Assembly (NCBI GenBank): GCA_022316685.1
Contig: JAKJHU010000037.1
Span: forward strand, 62,001-126,000
Length of the DNA: 64,000 nt
Direction of reading: 5' to 3'
DNA from: Progne subis subis
Taxonomy: Eukaryota > Chordata > Aves > Passeriformes > Hirundinidae
In this document: in pieces, positions 1 to 13,498 of the stretch
How positions within the stretch are numbered: position 1 is the first letter of the stretch
How the letters are laid out: the number at the start of each line of letters is the position of its first letter
Notes under the pieces: model-generated
What the model saw: the letters and a program-made list of their open reading frames with translations, nothing else
What the model was told of the DNA's origin: nothing
Databases searched by the model: none
Program-made: the position numbers and the translations under genes

Positions 1-157
1 ATCACTCTTTGGTTCTGTCTTTTTTCAGATCTTCTGACTTGTCCATATTGATAAGGAAGTCAGTGGGACATGAGAATACCCAGAACTTTGGAAATTATGG
101 CATTCATACAGCTAAGTGATAGATTTAGATATGCAACTTTTAGAACTTGGTTGTGGG

Positions 158-228
158 TTTTTTTGTTTTGTTTTGTTTTGTTTGTTGTTTTTTTTGTTTG
201 TTTGTTTTGTTTTTGTTTTTGTTTTTTT
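158..228. repeat. (TTTTG)n / T-rich simple repeat
   Basis: Repeated TTTTG and TTTG units make an interrupted T/G tract of about 70 bases. The complementary strand reads CAAAA repeats. The small openings across it on both strands (rich in Phe/Val or in Lys/Gln/Thr) are composition artefacts, not genes. Confidence 0.9.
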
Positions 229-1629
229 CCCCAAATGTCTTGCCTCAGGGAGAGATAAATCAGTGATTTAGGGGCCATGAATTACACTCTTCATGCCCCT
301 TGCTTTGAGTATCAACTTCACAAATACTTGACTACTTATTTTGACACTCATGTCCAAGTGCCATGGCATTTTTCTTTTTTTTTTCTTCTTACTGCGTTCA
401 TTTGAATTGTTGTCATGGATTTGGGGAGGAGCAACGGACAGTGTTTTTCTGCAGATGGAGAATTTCTCTTTCTACTTTAAAGACAAAACAACCTTTAAAT
501 AAGAAACTGGCATTAAGCTGATGCTTACACAACTCCTGTTGTCATGTTGTCCAGCAAATGAGTAGACGTAAATTACAAGGAGTAGGTTTGATACTGCTTT
601 CATTAATGAAAAACTATGGCATTGAATCAAAAGTTACTGGAGTCAATCAAATTAAGTTCAACAAAGAATAATTAATTTTATAATTTTGTTATGGATGTGT
701 CTTCAACCTGACTGGGAAAAAAAGAGATCCCCAGCAAAGTGCATGTAAATGTTTTCAAACTCTCCAAGTGCCAGGCAGTCATGGTACCCTTTTTCCCAGG
801 GGAGTGGCTGGAGGCTGGGGCAGGATCTGCTTCAGTGCTCCCTCTGCTGCTTTGCTCTTGGTTGAGGCAGTGGAATGAATTCTGCCCTGATGGGCCTGGG
901 AAAGCTCCCAGCAATCCTGGCTCACAAGGAGCCCACCAGGCATCCTTAATGGTATTTCTAAAAGAAAAATGAGTGTTTAGCAAACAGCATTGCTCTTTGC
1001 TTTACTAAGGGATGAATGACTTAAAATGTTCACAGATTTCTTCTTAAATAAGAACAACAGGGAAGGAGGGATAGGAAATATTACTTCTTCTTGAAACAGT
1101 TAGTCTTTCCACAGGCTGAGAACAGAACAGGTAAATGGCCAACCTTTTGTACTCTTCCAACAGAGGGAGATCTCTAAGCAGATCTCTAGGGTGTCCATGT
1201 AGCATTGAGGAGGGTGGTTCTCTAAGGAAGTTAACAGATCATTATATGGAAAGTATATTCCTAACATGTCTGAATAATCTTTTCATAAATGTATCATGTA
1301 GCTCAATATTTTGTACTTACAAGTGAAAAAGCACAAAATATTTCAAAAATTAAGTTGGCTTATTGGCCTATGCAGACTGGATAAGTATTTGAATCTTGGC
1401 TGACTAATTCTCTGAAGTACAGGGTTTTGTACCCTCTATGTAATAACAAAAAATCTCTTAATTTTTTAAAAGATTTTTTATTCTCAGTTCACCTCTGCCT
1501 TTTGATAAAATCAAGGAATCTCTAAAGATAGTTAAAAAAATACTTTGCATTTAATCTTTAGTTTAAATATCTAAACTTTATAATAAGTTTACACATGAGC
1601 AAAAGAAAAGGTTAGGATGATGGCTAAAA
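229..1629. other. unique AT-rich DNA, no gene seen
   Basis: No coding exon, RNA gene or recognisable transposon is visible. The one compositional change is a GC-richer patch at about 770-960, where short openings occur on both strands. None of them resembles a known protein and no splice context stands out. The patch could be an old repeat fragment or a regulatory segment. Confidence 0.6.
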
Positions 1630-1732
1630 TGTGTGTGCACATATATATACACACTATTTTAGACAATTACATGGAAGTATATACGCACATATATATGCAT
1701 ATGTATGTATATATATACACATATATAATAGA
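1630..1732. repeat. interrupted TA/CA/TG microsatellite
   Basis: Alternating purine-pyrimidine sequence with ATATATA, CACA and GTATGTATA blocks separated by short interruptions. The 66-residue Tyr/Ile/His-rich opening over it is repeat-encoded and should not be called a gene. Confidence 0.8.
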
Positions 1733-4700
1733 TATTGATACACGTTTCATATTCATATTTTTAAAGACTCATATAATATGGATTTCTTTTCTTTGTTGCT
1801 GTTTGCTGTGCTGGTGAACCTGCACGACTGCTATACATTCTGCAATGGATAACACAGAACACAACTCTGCTCTTACACATCAACACTGTTCTTTTTCTTT
1901 TTTTTCTTTTGCCATTCCTCTTTTTTAATTCCACAAAGAATGCTGCCTTCAGTCAAAAGCTTTAATCCTTGTGTCCTATAGTGTTTATGGCAAGAAGTGA
2001 GGTCTATTTAGAGAGGCATTTCAATTCCCCCTCAGGCCAAAAGAAAAGCATGTTATTTCTAATGCCAGCACTGTGGCCTCATATGCTAGGAAACTAGTGA
2101 CATTTTGACATAGTCAGGGACAGTTCTGAATTACGTGGTGCTGCTGTTCATAACATAAACTGGAGCTTAAGCACTTAGAGACCCTTCTCTATATCTGTAA
2201 CCTTGTTTCTTTGCCAGACAAGCGACTGTCTGCAGGGAATGCAGCAACACTGATGTAGTATTCGAGCGAGGCTGCACAGTGTGTTTTCTTGGTTACCCCA
2301 TTGCTATGCACCAGCACCGGCCAGCTTCATCACCTGAGCAATTCAAATGCAGCTGCCGTGCTGGGAATACATCCCGTACTGGCTCAAGGACCCAACCTAC
2401 CAACTGGAAGACATTCGAGCCAAAAGCAGTCACTAAGTGCTGCACTGTCGTGGTCACCTTGCAAGCCAAAAAAATGCCTGGCCTGGCCTGGCCCCAAGCT
2501 CGGGGGGAAAAGACTGTGTGAAGAAACACTGCCATGTTCTGGCTGTGAGATTCTCATTCCTAATCTCTTCTGGAGTTTTTTGTCTTTTGTCAGCAAATAA
2601 GATGATTTTGCTGTGCTAGCTCTGGTGATAAAAATGTTATAGAAGAACTTACAGGTTCATCATTTTTCTGTAAATAACATTTAAAAAAAATCTTAGTAAG
2701 GACACAGAAATGTATTCATAGATTGCATTCCCCTCTTCCATTGACAATATCTACTGCTACCAATGTGCTGCTTCCTCTTTACACATGCCTCAGCGGTAGA
2801 GTCTTAATTTTTTGCTTTATATTATGACCTTGAGGTAATTTGGTGGATAAAAAAATACTTTCCTTTCTTTTCACAGCTTTTACTGTTTCATAATATAAGT
2901 ACAACACTGGATCCCTAAACCTGTAAGGACAGTTTGTTGGGAAAACATAAATACCTCTCAATAAGTTCAAGTACATTGAATTTATACAAATATTGTGTCT
3001 GGATACCTGAAGTACTCATTGTATCTCCTGGAGTACTTCGCTGGGCTTTCATTTCCTAGGCAACCCAAAATCTCTGCATCATCTGTATTTTATTCTAAAG
3101 CAAGAATCGACTACACAGTGTTGGACTGCAGTGTCTTGAAATTTCCTAACTTTTTATCTTAATATTTTTATTTTAGTGAAAACATATGAAATAGCAGCAA
3201 ATCACATACATTTTATCCTAAGCACACAGCAGATCCAGCAGACTTCATGGTTCATTGGACACCTTTAAGGACCAGGAGACAATTTAAGGACCAGCAGTCG
3301 CCAGGCAGATATACTGCCTTGATATTGTAAATAAAATCTAATCTTTGAACAGGATAAATTTCTTCAAAAAATATTATGGTAAAGACCAGTTCCTCTACTA
3401 ACATGGTGCTCTAGCCAAGGCAACCAAGACCAGTTCCTCACTGCAAACACACTACAAATAAATGCAGACATAGGTTAGGAAGTAAGTTTTTCTCTATGGA
3501 CAAGGCTTTTGGATTACTTGTATGACCTGATAATTTACTCCTGACTGGAGTAAACTCCACTCTGTGGCAGGAATAAAAATTCTAGTTTGGTTTCTTTGCC
3601 CACTTTGTTCTGATTTTGATGAAAAGTAATAAAACTGCATAGTAATGGAGGATGATAATCTGCATTCTGAGGAAAAGAGTATACATTAAAAAAATAGCAA
3701 AGCAGGCAAAGCTAAAAACACCATCCTATTATATAGGTTTAAATAGTGTGCTTCTATAGATATATATGATTTATACAGGTTTTTATGATTTTTTTTCTTC
3801 TGCTAGATATACTAATTTCAATAATATTTTCATATATTCTAAAAGCAATTCTGAAGTATAACTATTTCATATGATGTTTTGATGAGACTAGATTAAACTA
3901 CAGTATTTCAAATGTACCAAAGTATCTCCAAATATTTGCTGTTGTTTTAATAAAATATATCATTAACTGAAAAAAAAAATCCTTGATATTGCTGCCCTTT
4001 TCTTGACTTGGCGTCTTGGTAGAAAACGTTATTTGATGTTTGATAGGCAATAAAATTTTTGGGTTTTTTACATGCAGGATCTTGTTATCAAAAAGCCTGG
4101 ACATAATTATGTGATAGTTTTGGGGTTTTTTTCCCACATGCATGGGAGAGAGATTAAAAGAGAGATTATTTTTAAATTTTAGGGGTTTCAATCACTTTAA
4201 TTTTTAATATAGCGGTATCATAATTCAGCTGTGTATTTTATTAAAATGCCTGCATTAAGTACTGTAATATTTGTCCTTTTTGGGTAATTTTGAATATGTT
4301 CTTCAAACCTCACTTTCTGGGGTTGTCAGTTTTAGCATGTGCAATGCTTTATAATAAGGGAAAGTAAAACCCATTTTATACTTAAACAAAATTTTGAAAA
4401 CTTTTGGAGATGTTTAAAGATGTAGAGTGGCAAAAGCAGAGAATTTCACTGAGGTGGTTTCCAGCAACTGAATTGACTTTCCTTTAGAAAGTGAATCTAT
4501 ATTCTCAAAGAGGCACATGAACTGGCTGGTAAATGTCATAATTGTAAAATCTCTTCATACAACAACCAATTACAAGTTCTTTAATTACTCGTTTGTGCTC
4601 CAGAAAGGGTGGATTTATGCTTCCTTAAAACCGTAATTATCTTGTCTTCATTCCTGAGAGTAAGTGTATTGTGTAATATGAGCTCACATTATGGGAATAT

Positions 4701-7700
4701 GAACATGCAACTTTCTGGCTTATGACTTATATAGTAAATGAAGTATGTTTTCCTCATTAAAATAACAAGAACTTTAATCACATGCATTGCTATCAAGGCC
4801 ACTTAGACTAGAAAAGGAATTATGCTAGCTTGGATTTTTACTGCAAAGAAGACACATAGATGACCCTATGGTTCGAAAAGGGTTTGTTGGATAGGTTTGA
4901 CTACTTTATGCCTGTTTGCTAAACCACAGTCAGATTTATTTTTCTCCTTCTAGGGCATAATTATGAGGATTATGCAGTGGTGGTACAAGAAAAAAATCAT
5001 AAAGGGTTTCTTGATTTCATATGGAAGTAATAATAAAGTGACCATTCCTATAAATTTTCAATTAAAGTATTATCAAGATAAATACTTCACTTTTGTGGTT
5101 ATTTACTCATCAGAATCAAAGTTTTTATCAGTATATGCTGTCATCAGTAGACATGGCATTTCCAGAGGTTTTTGAAGGGGAAATCATAAGCAGCTACCAT
5201 GAAGCATTATATTCTAAAAAAGGGATGAAGTACATATTTGAGATTAGTATGAAAATTCTACCTTTAATAAAGGTAACATTAGCTTGTAGAAAACTGATTT
5301 ATAAAGAGGGGGAAATGAGGGTAGGTTGTTTCTTTTGTCTTTTTATTTACTGTAAAACCCTATTTCAGGATAACTGATGACATTCTTGACAGTACTTGAG
5401 TGTGTTTATATCTTAAATCCTGATCTTTTCCTTACTTTTGTAGCCAGCATAAATTGAAGCATAAATTGAAGCATAAATTTATTAAAGAACATAAAATTCA
5501 GAAATATTACCATTTCAGAAGACTCAAAATAAACCCATCATCTCTCTTCCTTAAATTCTTACTTAAAAAAAAAATAATAAAAGTCAGAAGAAATGATGCT
5601 TTAAAATGCAAAGAGGAGAACTATTCACTGGTATTGTTTTTTTCATCATATTTCAGTTCTGAACAAAGGCCCTCGAGAAGGAGAGGGTAGGGAGTGCAGG
5701 GTTATGGATGTCTGTGCCCTATGAATTAAGGAAGAGGCTGGAGGGACTAGAAGAAGCACTGGTGTTAAGACAGAAAAGAAAACTTTCTCCGTGAAAGACT
5801 GAGAAATATACAATGAAGATTTGTTGCTTTCAAGTCAATGAAGTAATCTAACAGCTTTCAACAGTTACGTATCTTGCATAAAATAATTGCTTAGCACATC
5901 CAGCCTTCTCATAGTCCTAAACCTCAGCCCTACTGGCAGGGAAAAAGCTGTCTCAGCTGCGAGATCTCTTCTTCTGGAAGAGGTTGTAAAATGGTTGCAC
6001 AGTTGTAAAACAGGGAATCAGCAAAGGTGTTGCTTATGACTGGAGACAAGTTACTAACAGTTACTAAATAATAACATTTTCTTTGGTATATATTGAGTTT
6101 TGCAGTGAGAATGACACAGCTTAAATGTCACCAAAGTTGGGAAGCTTAGCAAACCAGCTTGGTAGTTGGGCAAAGAGGCAACTCAGAGATGAGTGCATGC
6201 AAACAGCTGAGTGAAAAGGACTATAATGAAGGAAGCTCAATACAGTATCTACCAGACTTCAGTGAGGACACTCTAGAATAGAGGAAGAGAATTTGAAACA
6301 GTGAGTCATGCAAGGACAGGCACATTATCAGCTAGAGAGCAATTGTTCAGGTAATTGTGGTAGCATTTGGCTATATCTCATGAATGTTCTGTTAAATACA
6401 GGTTTGCCTTGGTGGATGAGCTGCAGCCTGGCCTTTTTCAAAGCTCTTATGAATGTCTGTGTTCCTTGTTCTCTTGGCAGATTAATTAATTACAGTGACT
6501 GACGATTATGATTTTCTATGCCTCCAGTACCATGTTTCAGCCAAGGTTATCCCATGCTCTCATGATTCCTGTGCAAGTCTAGGAGGAAAGTAGCTATGAA
6601 ATAGTGAACAGGATTTTAGGATCCCATCTAGTGAAGAAATTAGCAAATTTCTATTGGAGCCACTGTTGGTATAATTGCAACAGTTTAGATAATAGTCAAG
6701 ATGCTTTGGGAATGAGAAAATAGTCAAGAGGAATATACATTCTGATGGTAATAACACAGAAACTTATGTCAATGCTAATAAAGGGGTCTGGCCACCATCA
6801 GTATAGCACTCCTTAAACTGGGAGACTTGCCATCAGCCTGCCTGCTGGGAATTACTACATCATGTAGCTGAAGAATATTCTGTTTCAGAGATTTTTTTTT
6901 TTATAAATTCTCATGGAAATACTTAATACTGCATTTTCATTCAAAGTTATAATGGCTTCTAGTGAAAAAAAAAATATAAAAAGGTATTTTTAAAAGCTTG
7001 GAAATGTAGCATGTACAATATTTAGTGGTGTAAATCATGCCAATAGAGTGTGTGTGAGTTTCACCAAGTAGCCATTAGTTTTCCATTGGTGATGGGTTTT
7101 GCCACAGCCTTCTTCAATCACTGCAAAACTACCACAGGTGACCACTCAGTTGCTTGAAGTGAAATTTACAAAAAAGGCTCAAAATTGGTCACATACAAGC
7201 CACTTCCTTTGGTGTTCATGGTGTGTTTTTCATCTGAAAAGCAAAAATCTTCGGAAAAGATGCATGCCAGGTACAGCAGCACTCAAATTCAAAACATGAA
7301 TGTAAAGGCAGAATCAATTCAGTTATTTAAGTAAGAACATGACATACAGTTAATATGACTTCAGAGGAAAAATGTAAATAGGATTAAGAGATGAAAAGCA
7401 GTAAGGGAGGGAAATTGGAGGCCTGTGCTGGATACAGTAGGACTCAATAAGGAAAGATGTTTCCATGTGAACAGTAGGAAATGGTTAATCTGCTGCAAAG
7501 TTATGACACTTCCAAAACTCTGTACTTTGCACTCCCATCTCATCATGTAATATATCCTCTGAGATGTATCATACCAACACAAGTATTTCGGTGTGCCAAA
7601 TATGAGCTTGGTGTGGACTAATTCCCTCACCTACATCCCCATGAAGCTTTAGAAAGAAGCACTTATCGAACTGGTATGTGAACTGCCCTGATGAAGTATT

Positions 7701-7992
7701 TAAGATAATTTTACAAAGCAGTTGGAAGCATGCTCTGACCTGAGGGCATCAGATCTTATGTGGCAGTGCTCACATAATTATACTAAGATGGATTGCCATA
7801 TCACTCCCTGGGCCTCTGCCTGGGATAAATCCCACATCCAGCTAGAGAAAGAAAAATGCGACTTGCAGGACTGGCATGAATCTTATTACATCCCAGAACT
7901 CTAAAGAGATACCGAAACCTTTTCAATCACTGATTTCTTTTAAGTGTCACTCAATTCTAGCCTCATCAGAAAATACTAGTGATACCTACATT
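1733..7992. other. unique AT-rich DNA with a GC-richer island near 2.2-2.6 kb
   Basis: I see no gene here. About 2200-2560 is GC-richer, has several CpGs and few stops, so openings of 60-103 codons occur in several overlapping frames on both strands. That pattern indicates composition rather than coding. A small tandem (unit GCATAAATTGAA, just under three copies) lies at 5448-5481. The remainder is AT-rich with short A and T runs. Confidence 0.6.
5448..5481. repeat. 12-bp tandem repeat, about 2.8 copies
   Basis: GCATAAATTGAA is repeated perfectly at 5448-5459 and 5460-5471, followed by a partial third copy. It looks like a short replication-slippage product. Confidence 0.85.
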
Positions 7993-8012
7993 AAAAAAAA
8001 AAAAAAAAAAAA
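7993..8012. repeat. poly(A) tract, 20 nt
   Basis: Uninterrupted run of 20 A. No LINE or SINE body is recognisable directly upstream, so it cannot be assigned as a retroposon tail. Confidence 0.9.
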
Positions 8013-11000
8013 TTAGCTGAGATATTACTTTGGAGTTGAGCTGTCCCCTGAAACTACCTGTCCCACATCTCTGGTTTTCCTTAGATTGACTGGTTAGACT
8101 TAATGACATCACATCTATACTTCTGTGACTTTTTCTCAATGTGAGGTACTGCTGCATTTTCTGAGGCTGAGGTTTCTGTATTTACGCCTTACTCCACAAA
8201 TGTATTTTGACAAATTATCACCACATCTTTGATGACAATGGCAAAAATGCATTGCATAGTTACTGAACAAGTATGGATTTAAAGTCAGGTATGAGATCCT
8301 TGCAAAAAAAGAGGTATCTCTCACATGCTTAAGAGACAGAAAGCTTTTGCCATTTACAGATGAAAAGCTGTACTAATTTAAACTGTAATTCTGTACAGCC
8401 ACAGAATTCAAATTAAAAATCACCATTTCTGAAAATGTATTGAGATGGAATGTACAGGACAACACTCAAGTTGAAACTTGAGTTTTATTCTTCAGCACAT
8501 AGGAATTATCAGAATATGGGTCCTGGCTGGTGTTCCAAGAAAAGAGGCCAAAGATTAAACAGGACTGAGAACAGATTCTTTCTTCCTTGTAAATAGACAG
8601 GGTGCAGGCTGCTGAAGCTGTTTAACATTGCTGATGATAATCAGCGTTGTCATGCTCAAAGAATGAAAGTCACTTAATTCTCCAGGTATGCCAAGTACCT
8701 TTGACAGTTCCACTGGAGCTGGATGTGTTGTGAAGAACAACTGCACCAAATGCAGGCACATTACTGGATGGACCTGTTCATTCAGCTGGGAAGAAAAGTC
8801 TATGAGAAAGAAGATCAAGACATTAATAAATGTGTACTTCCTTCCATACTTTAAATTGTGAAAATTTAGATTTTACATAATTTAAAACTTCCTCCTTTCT
8901 AAAAATCTTTCCCTCCTGTTATGACAGAAGTTATTTAGATAATCTCTAGTGGATTTGTCTTCAGTTCTACTTTGCTAACAGCAAAAAAAAAATAGACTAT
9001 TTGTGTTGTGCAATTTTTTCTCCTGTTCCTTTATTCTAATTTTAAAAGTGACTAAAGCCTTCTTCTAAAGGACTAAAGCCTAAAGTTCTTCTTGAAAAAA
9101 GTAATGCTATCTATGGAACATATTTAAGATAAAAAGATCATATTAAATATATTTCTACAGTGAAAGAGGAGAGAAAGAAGGATATTGTTTTCTAAAAATA
9201 GAAGCCTTACAAAAATATTCTCTCTGTCCTCATCTTACTTTCTCTCCTCAGCACAAAATACATCTCACTTACAACCAGTATTCTAACCCCACCTTTCAAA
9301 CATAACTTTTACATCTAAACGGCCATCAAAATTGACTGGGAAAGGACATATTTCTCAGTTGTAGTACATCAATTTGTTCCTATTTTGGTGCTGATGGAAG
9401 CACTATCAGTCTTGTCCGTACATGTTTGTTTGTTCCAGTAACCCTCTCCCAAGGAGGGTGGATCTGGCTCCTGCCTGTGTGGTTCAGGTCCAATGGTGTG
9501 GTGCTGTCCGATGGGGCAGACTTGGAGATCCTGGCAAAGTCATCACTCCACTGGGCAGAGCTGTTACATTTTTGCTGAACAGTGCAGCCAGCTCTAGGGG
9601 AGAATGTTCATTTGTGTCCTTTTTAGGCAGTACTAATTGGTCCTTGAGGAATGCAACACTGACCTGTCTCTACTGCCTGCTGCTCTTCAGGTCAGCCAGA
9701 GCATTGCACTGCGTTGCACTGAATCACACTGCGCAGCTTTCCTGCTTCAGCAAAGGCTGCTTTCAAATAGATGCACAAGGCCTGAGGACTTGCGCTGGAC
9801 TTGGCAAATATCAGATGTAAAATCAAATTAGCTGATGACCTGCTGTCAGGGCGCCTTCCTCTCACAGGTTGTGGATACTACCATTGACAAAACTGGGCTG
9901 ATGTATTGCTCTTGCAAGTTTCCCATGAAGAAAAATTACTTGTACAATTCTATATGCATTGTATAGCTGTAGTAGCCACTGAGCAAACACTGTGATCCAA
10001 TTACAATTTAACTTGTTCTAACACTTATCAGTTGAGAAAGTGTCAAGATCTCTCAACAGATCTGAATCAATACATTTATTATTTTGGTTGATCAAATATA
10101 GTTCAAAATTCAACACAGGCCAGATTCTGGTCTATGTATATATGACAACCAAAGGCTCACTGGCAGTGAAAAATTTTACTTTCCCCAATTTTTTTGCATG
10201 ACAGTTTCCTCAGATATCTTTCATCCACCTTTCCACTTCACCACCAGGTTTCATATTTCTCAGAAAAAAGCCCAAACAGATCCACACTTTTTTACACATA
10301 TTCCAAACTACAGACTATTAGCCTCAGGGAGATCTTATGCTTTTCTTTCCTTGAACCAGTTTAAACATGGTGAAAGCATTCCTGTTGTGGAGTTTTTCTG
10401 CCATACTTATATGTTCTTGAACCTTTCTGGATATTTTGTCATGGGAGATTGCAGTATTCACATTGAAAAGTAAAGAATTCAGGAGACAAGCACAGAGAAA
10501 ATATCAGGTACAAAGTCACTGTAATATGACGAAGCATATCAGAAAAAACTTTTATCAAATTAAAAATAATGAGCAAAACTAAGTGAAAACAATAAAAATA
10601 AGAACTTACTTGGAAAGTGATTGTTAAGAGACTTTCAGTGTAAAAATTTTGTTTACAAGTATTGAATATTTAATCAGGAAATATTATTCTGCTGATATGA
10701 AAGAATTTATTATGAATTAGTACAATATGAATTTTTTATAATTTCAATGTATTGAGCAAACCAAACTGATTTTGTTTTCACATTAGCATTGTATCTGCCT
10801 GTGATAGAATATCTGCATCTCAAAGAAGTTATGTCGACCACTCAGGCTCCAGAAGCTCTTCTCCCTCAGAGGCAAAGCTTCTTGGTGGGTCCCTGTCCAG
10901 CACGTTGGAAATGACATTCAGTGTTGAAAGAGAAAGAGTCTGAAGAGCAGAGAGCAATGGGAACCTGGCATCTCCACAACCTAGAGGGTGACTTAAAATA

Positions 11001-11687
11001 CCATGAAGTGTAGGAGGGATGGAATGTTTTCTATCCAAAAAATGGAAATGAAAACATCTTGACTTTCTGGTGTTTCAATGTTTTGTGTTAATAAACAAAT
11101 AAACAAATTATATAATTTAGTATTTCTTCAATAAAATTAGGCGTGGTTCCTCCTCCCCTCTGTATTTATGGTGCTTTAAGGTGAAAGTTGAAATTCATCA
11201 GCAGACATTCTGAAATTTTGACTCTTATTTGACTTCGTTTGTGATTAAAAAAGAGAAAAGAAAAAAGGAACTTTATTTTTTCATGTCTGTGTGAAAAATT
11301 GATCTCTTCTCTCCTAATGTTCCTTTCTTATGTAATTCTTGAAATAAAAACTTCCTCTGGAAAAGTTCAAGATGGATGTAGATTAAATATCTTCCTCTAC
11401 AGCTGATTAACAAAATCCACTAGACATTGAACAGGTTTCTTAAGGACGTGAACTTCAGCTGAAGTTACATACATAAATCTGAGGTAGGATACAGTGCAGT
11501 TCACAGCATATGTGGAATATTTTCTTAAATGCACTAGGTAAGTGATAAATGAAAAGCAAGGTCAATCCAAAGGTGTAACAATAAAAGAATTTGAAAAAGA
11601 AGGTAGAATTTTTTCTTCATACAGCATATTAGTTCTTGTCATCCACATCCTTGAAAATTAATTTTTCAGAAATTCTTGAGATAGATC

Positions 11688-11744
11688 TTTTCAAAAGCAA
11701 GTACTGTTTCTCTTTTATTTTCAAAAACAAGCATTGTTTCTCTT
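11688..11744. repeat. 27-bp imperfect tandem duplication
   Basis: The 27 bases at 11688-11714 recur at 11718-11744 with three differences and a 3-base spacer. Both copies end in TTTCTCTT. Confidence 0.8.
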
Positions 11745-12289
11745 ATAGTCTTATCCTTTTCTAATTCATGTTTCCTCCTGTTCACAAAGTAGGACCAAGT
11801 AGTCATGAAATAATAAAAGCTTTCCTTTTTACATCATTAATGTTATCTTTCTAAGTTGTGAGCCATGTTTTGTTACAAAATAACAGAGTGAGACGTTTAG
11901 CAGCAATTAATAGTTACACCCTTGCTTATTTACAAAAGAACCTGTTTTAGTTCACATTAAGGTATTCTTTATAGCAGGGGTGTGACCTTTGCCAAGGAAA
12001 AAAAAAAAAAATGCTGAGTCCTATACAACTAGTAACTGATGAGAAAGTGGAATCTTTCGTTCTGCCAATTACAGACAGTAATTGCCATGTAATGAAGTTA
12101 ATGTTTTGTAGAATTTACAACCTGATATTAATGGTGTTTCTTTGCCACCCTCTCTTATCCAACTTAATTTTTGCCCAGCTTTTTCACTACAAAAGAAACA
12201 GGACAATATGTGAAGGCTCATTAATTCTATTTAGTTTTGATTTTTATTTTTTTTTTCCCTCCCTTCTTTTCTCCCCACCTCCTGGAGGT

Positions 12290-12640
12290 GAAAAAAGAGC
12301 CATGCCATCGGCCCTTTACGTAAACTCTGGTTCATGTAAGGGTGAAAGTTACAGCCTCCACACAGCAGCTTGCACCATATAAATGCTCCCCTTTCAATTT
12401 CAGCTCGGGCCGTTTAATGGCCATGCCGTTTTATTGCCTTCTTGATCACCAATTACACCACCAAGAACAATGAGCCCAACACTTAAATGAGGAGGCCTCA
12501 AATTTGCCTTCATTTGCCAACGTGTTTCATAGCAACACTTCCTTTGAAAGCGCAGATCGCCTAATTACGAGGATGAAGATGGATCAGAGTTTGAAAAAGG
12601 CTCTGAGCACCAGAACAATATGCTAACCTAACTGTACTCC
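12290..12640. promoter_or_regulatory. candidate conserved noncoding element
   Basis: The composition changes from AT-rich filler to balanced, high-complexity sequence with no repeats. It contains homeodomain-like cores (CCAATTACACC near 12450, CTAATTACGAGG near 12563) and stop codons in all frames. Developmental-gene deserts in birds often contain such conserved enhancers. Here the call is inferred from texture only, with no alignment. Confidence 0.3.
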
Positions 12641-13498
12641 CGGTACTCCTACTGTATTATTGTGACCCCAAGGTGCCCTTCTAGCACTCTGCCTGACCTC
12701 CCTCCTCCAAGAGGAAGCTGTGCCTGTCCTCCCTATCTCCAGAGTGTCACTGCAGAATTTGGGAGGGTGCCGCTGAGACTGGTGACAATGGAATCTAGGA
12801 AAAATAAATCATAAGACAGAAACTAGACAAATTGAGGAACCACAGGATACCAAAAGCATTTCCACGTGATTTTGTTTTGCCACTAATGGCTGAAACGAAT
12901 AAATCAGGATGTGTTAACTCCAGAGTGCTTCCCAGGGCAAATGGTAAATGCTTTACTTTCTTTGTTAGGAAAAAATAGCAGGGCTGAGGTACTGTGGATG
13001 CTCACTATTCTACCAGGAATTTGAAGGGAGTGTTAAAACACTAAAAGTAAACACAAGTGCAATATATAGTAAAGATAAAAGACTAAATAGAATAAAGTTT
13101 TATAAAAGTTCAAAGATTAGAGTTATGGAAATTAAAGATGTTTTCTCTGTTTAAAAATATATCCTATTAAGAATTTATTGTTCCATATATCTGCTTGCAT
13201 AAATCAGTTAGCTAACTATTTTGCAGGTTGCCTGCTGCAAAGTGACACTGGAAAAAAAAAAAGTTATTATCCCAGAATGAAACAATCAGTGTGTTTACTA
13301 CACACACGGTACCATCTCCCTCTGACTCTGGTGCTGCCTTGTTCTGACAGATGTGCCACCAGAACTAATCCACTGAGGTAAAAGTAAGATTACAGAAGTT
13401 CCTCACCATGGAAATACTTATTAAATTACTTCTGGAACCATTCATAAGTATTAATACAGCTAGACTCAGGTTTTGTAAAGGTGTGTAAAGCTGACGAC

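Larger units (their letters stand above)
8013..13498. other. unique DNA with GC-richer patches and two exon-like minus-strand openings
   Basis: No confirmed gene. Two minus-strand openings, at about 8555-8818 and 10829-11038, have acceptor-like upstream borders and are treated as candidates in the findings. A GC-richer patch at about 9430-9860 holds a 132-codon plus-strand opening with no recognisable motif. A 27-bp imperfect direct duplication lies at 11688-11744. A complex island covers about 12290-12640. Confidence 0.55.

Noticed and set aside
12011..12382. 123-codon plus-strand opening
   Set aside because: It crosses a T-rich run into a noncoding-looking island with no domain or splice context.
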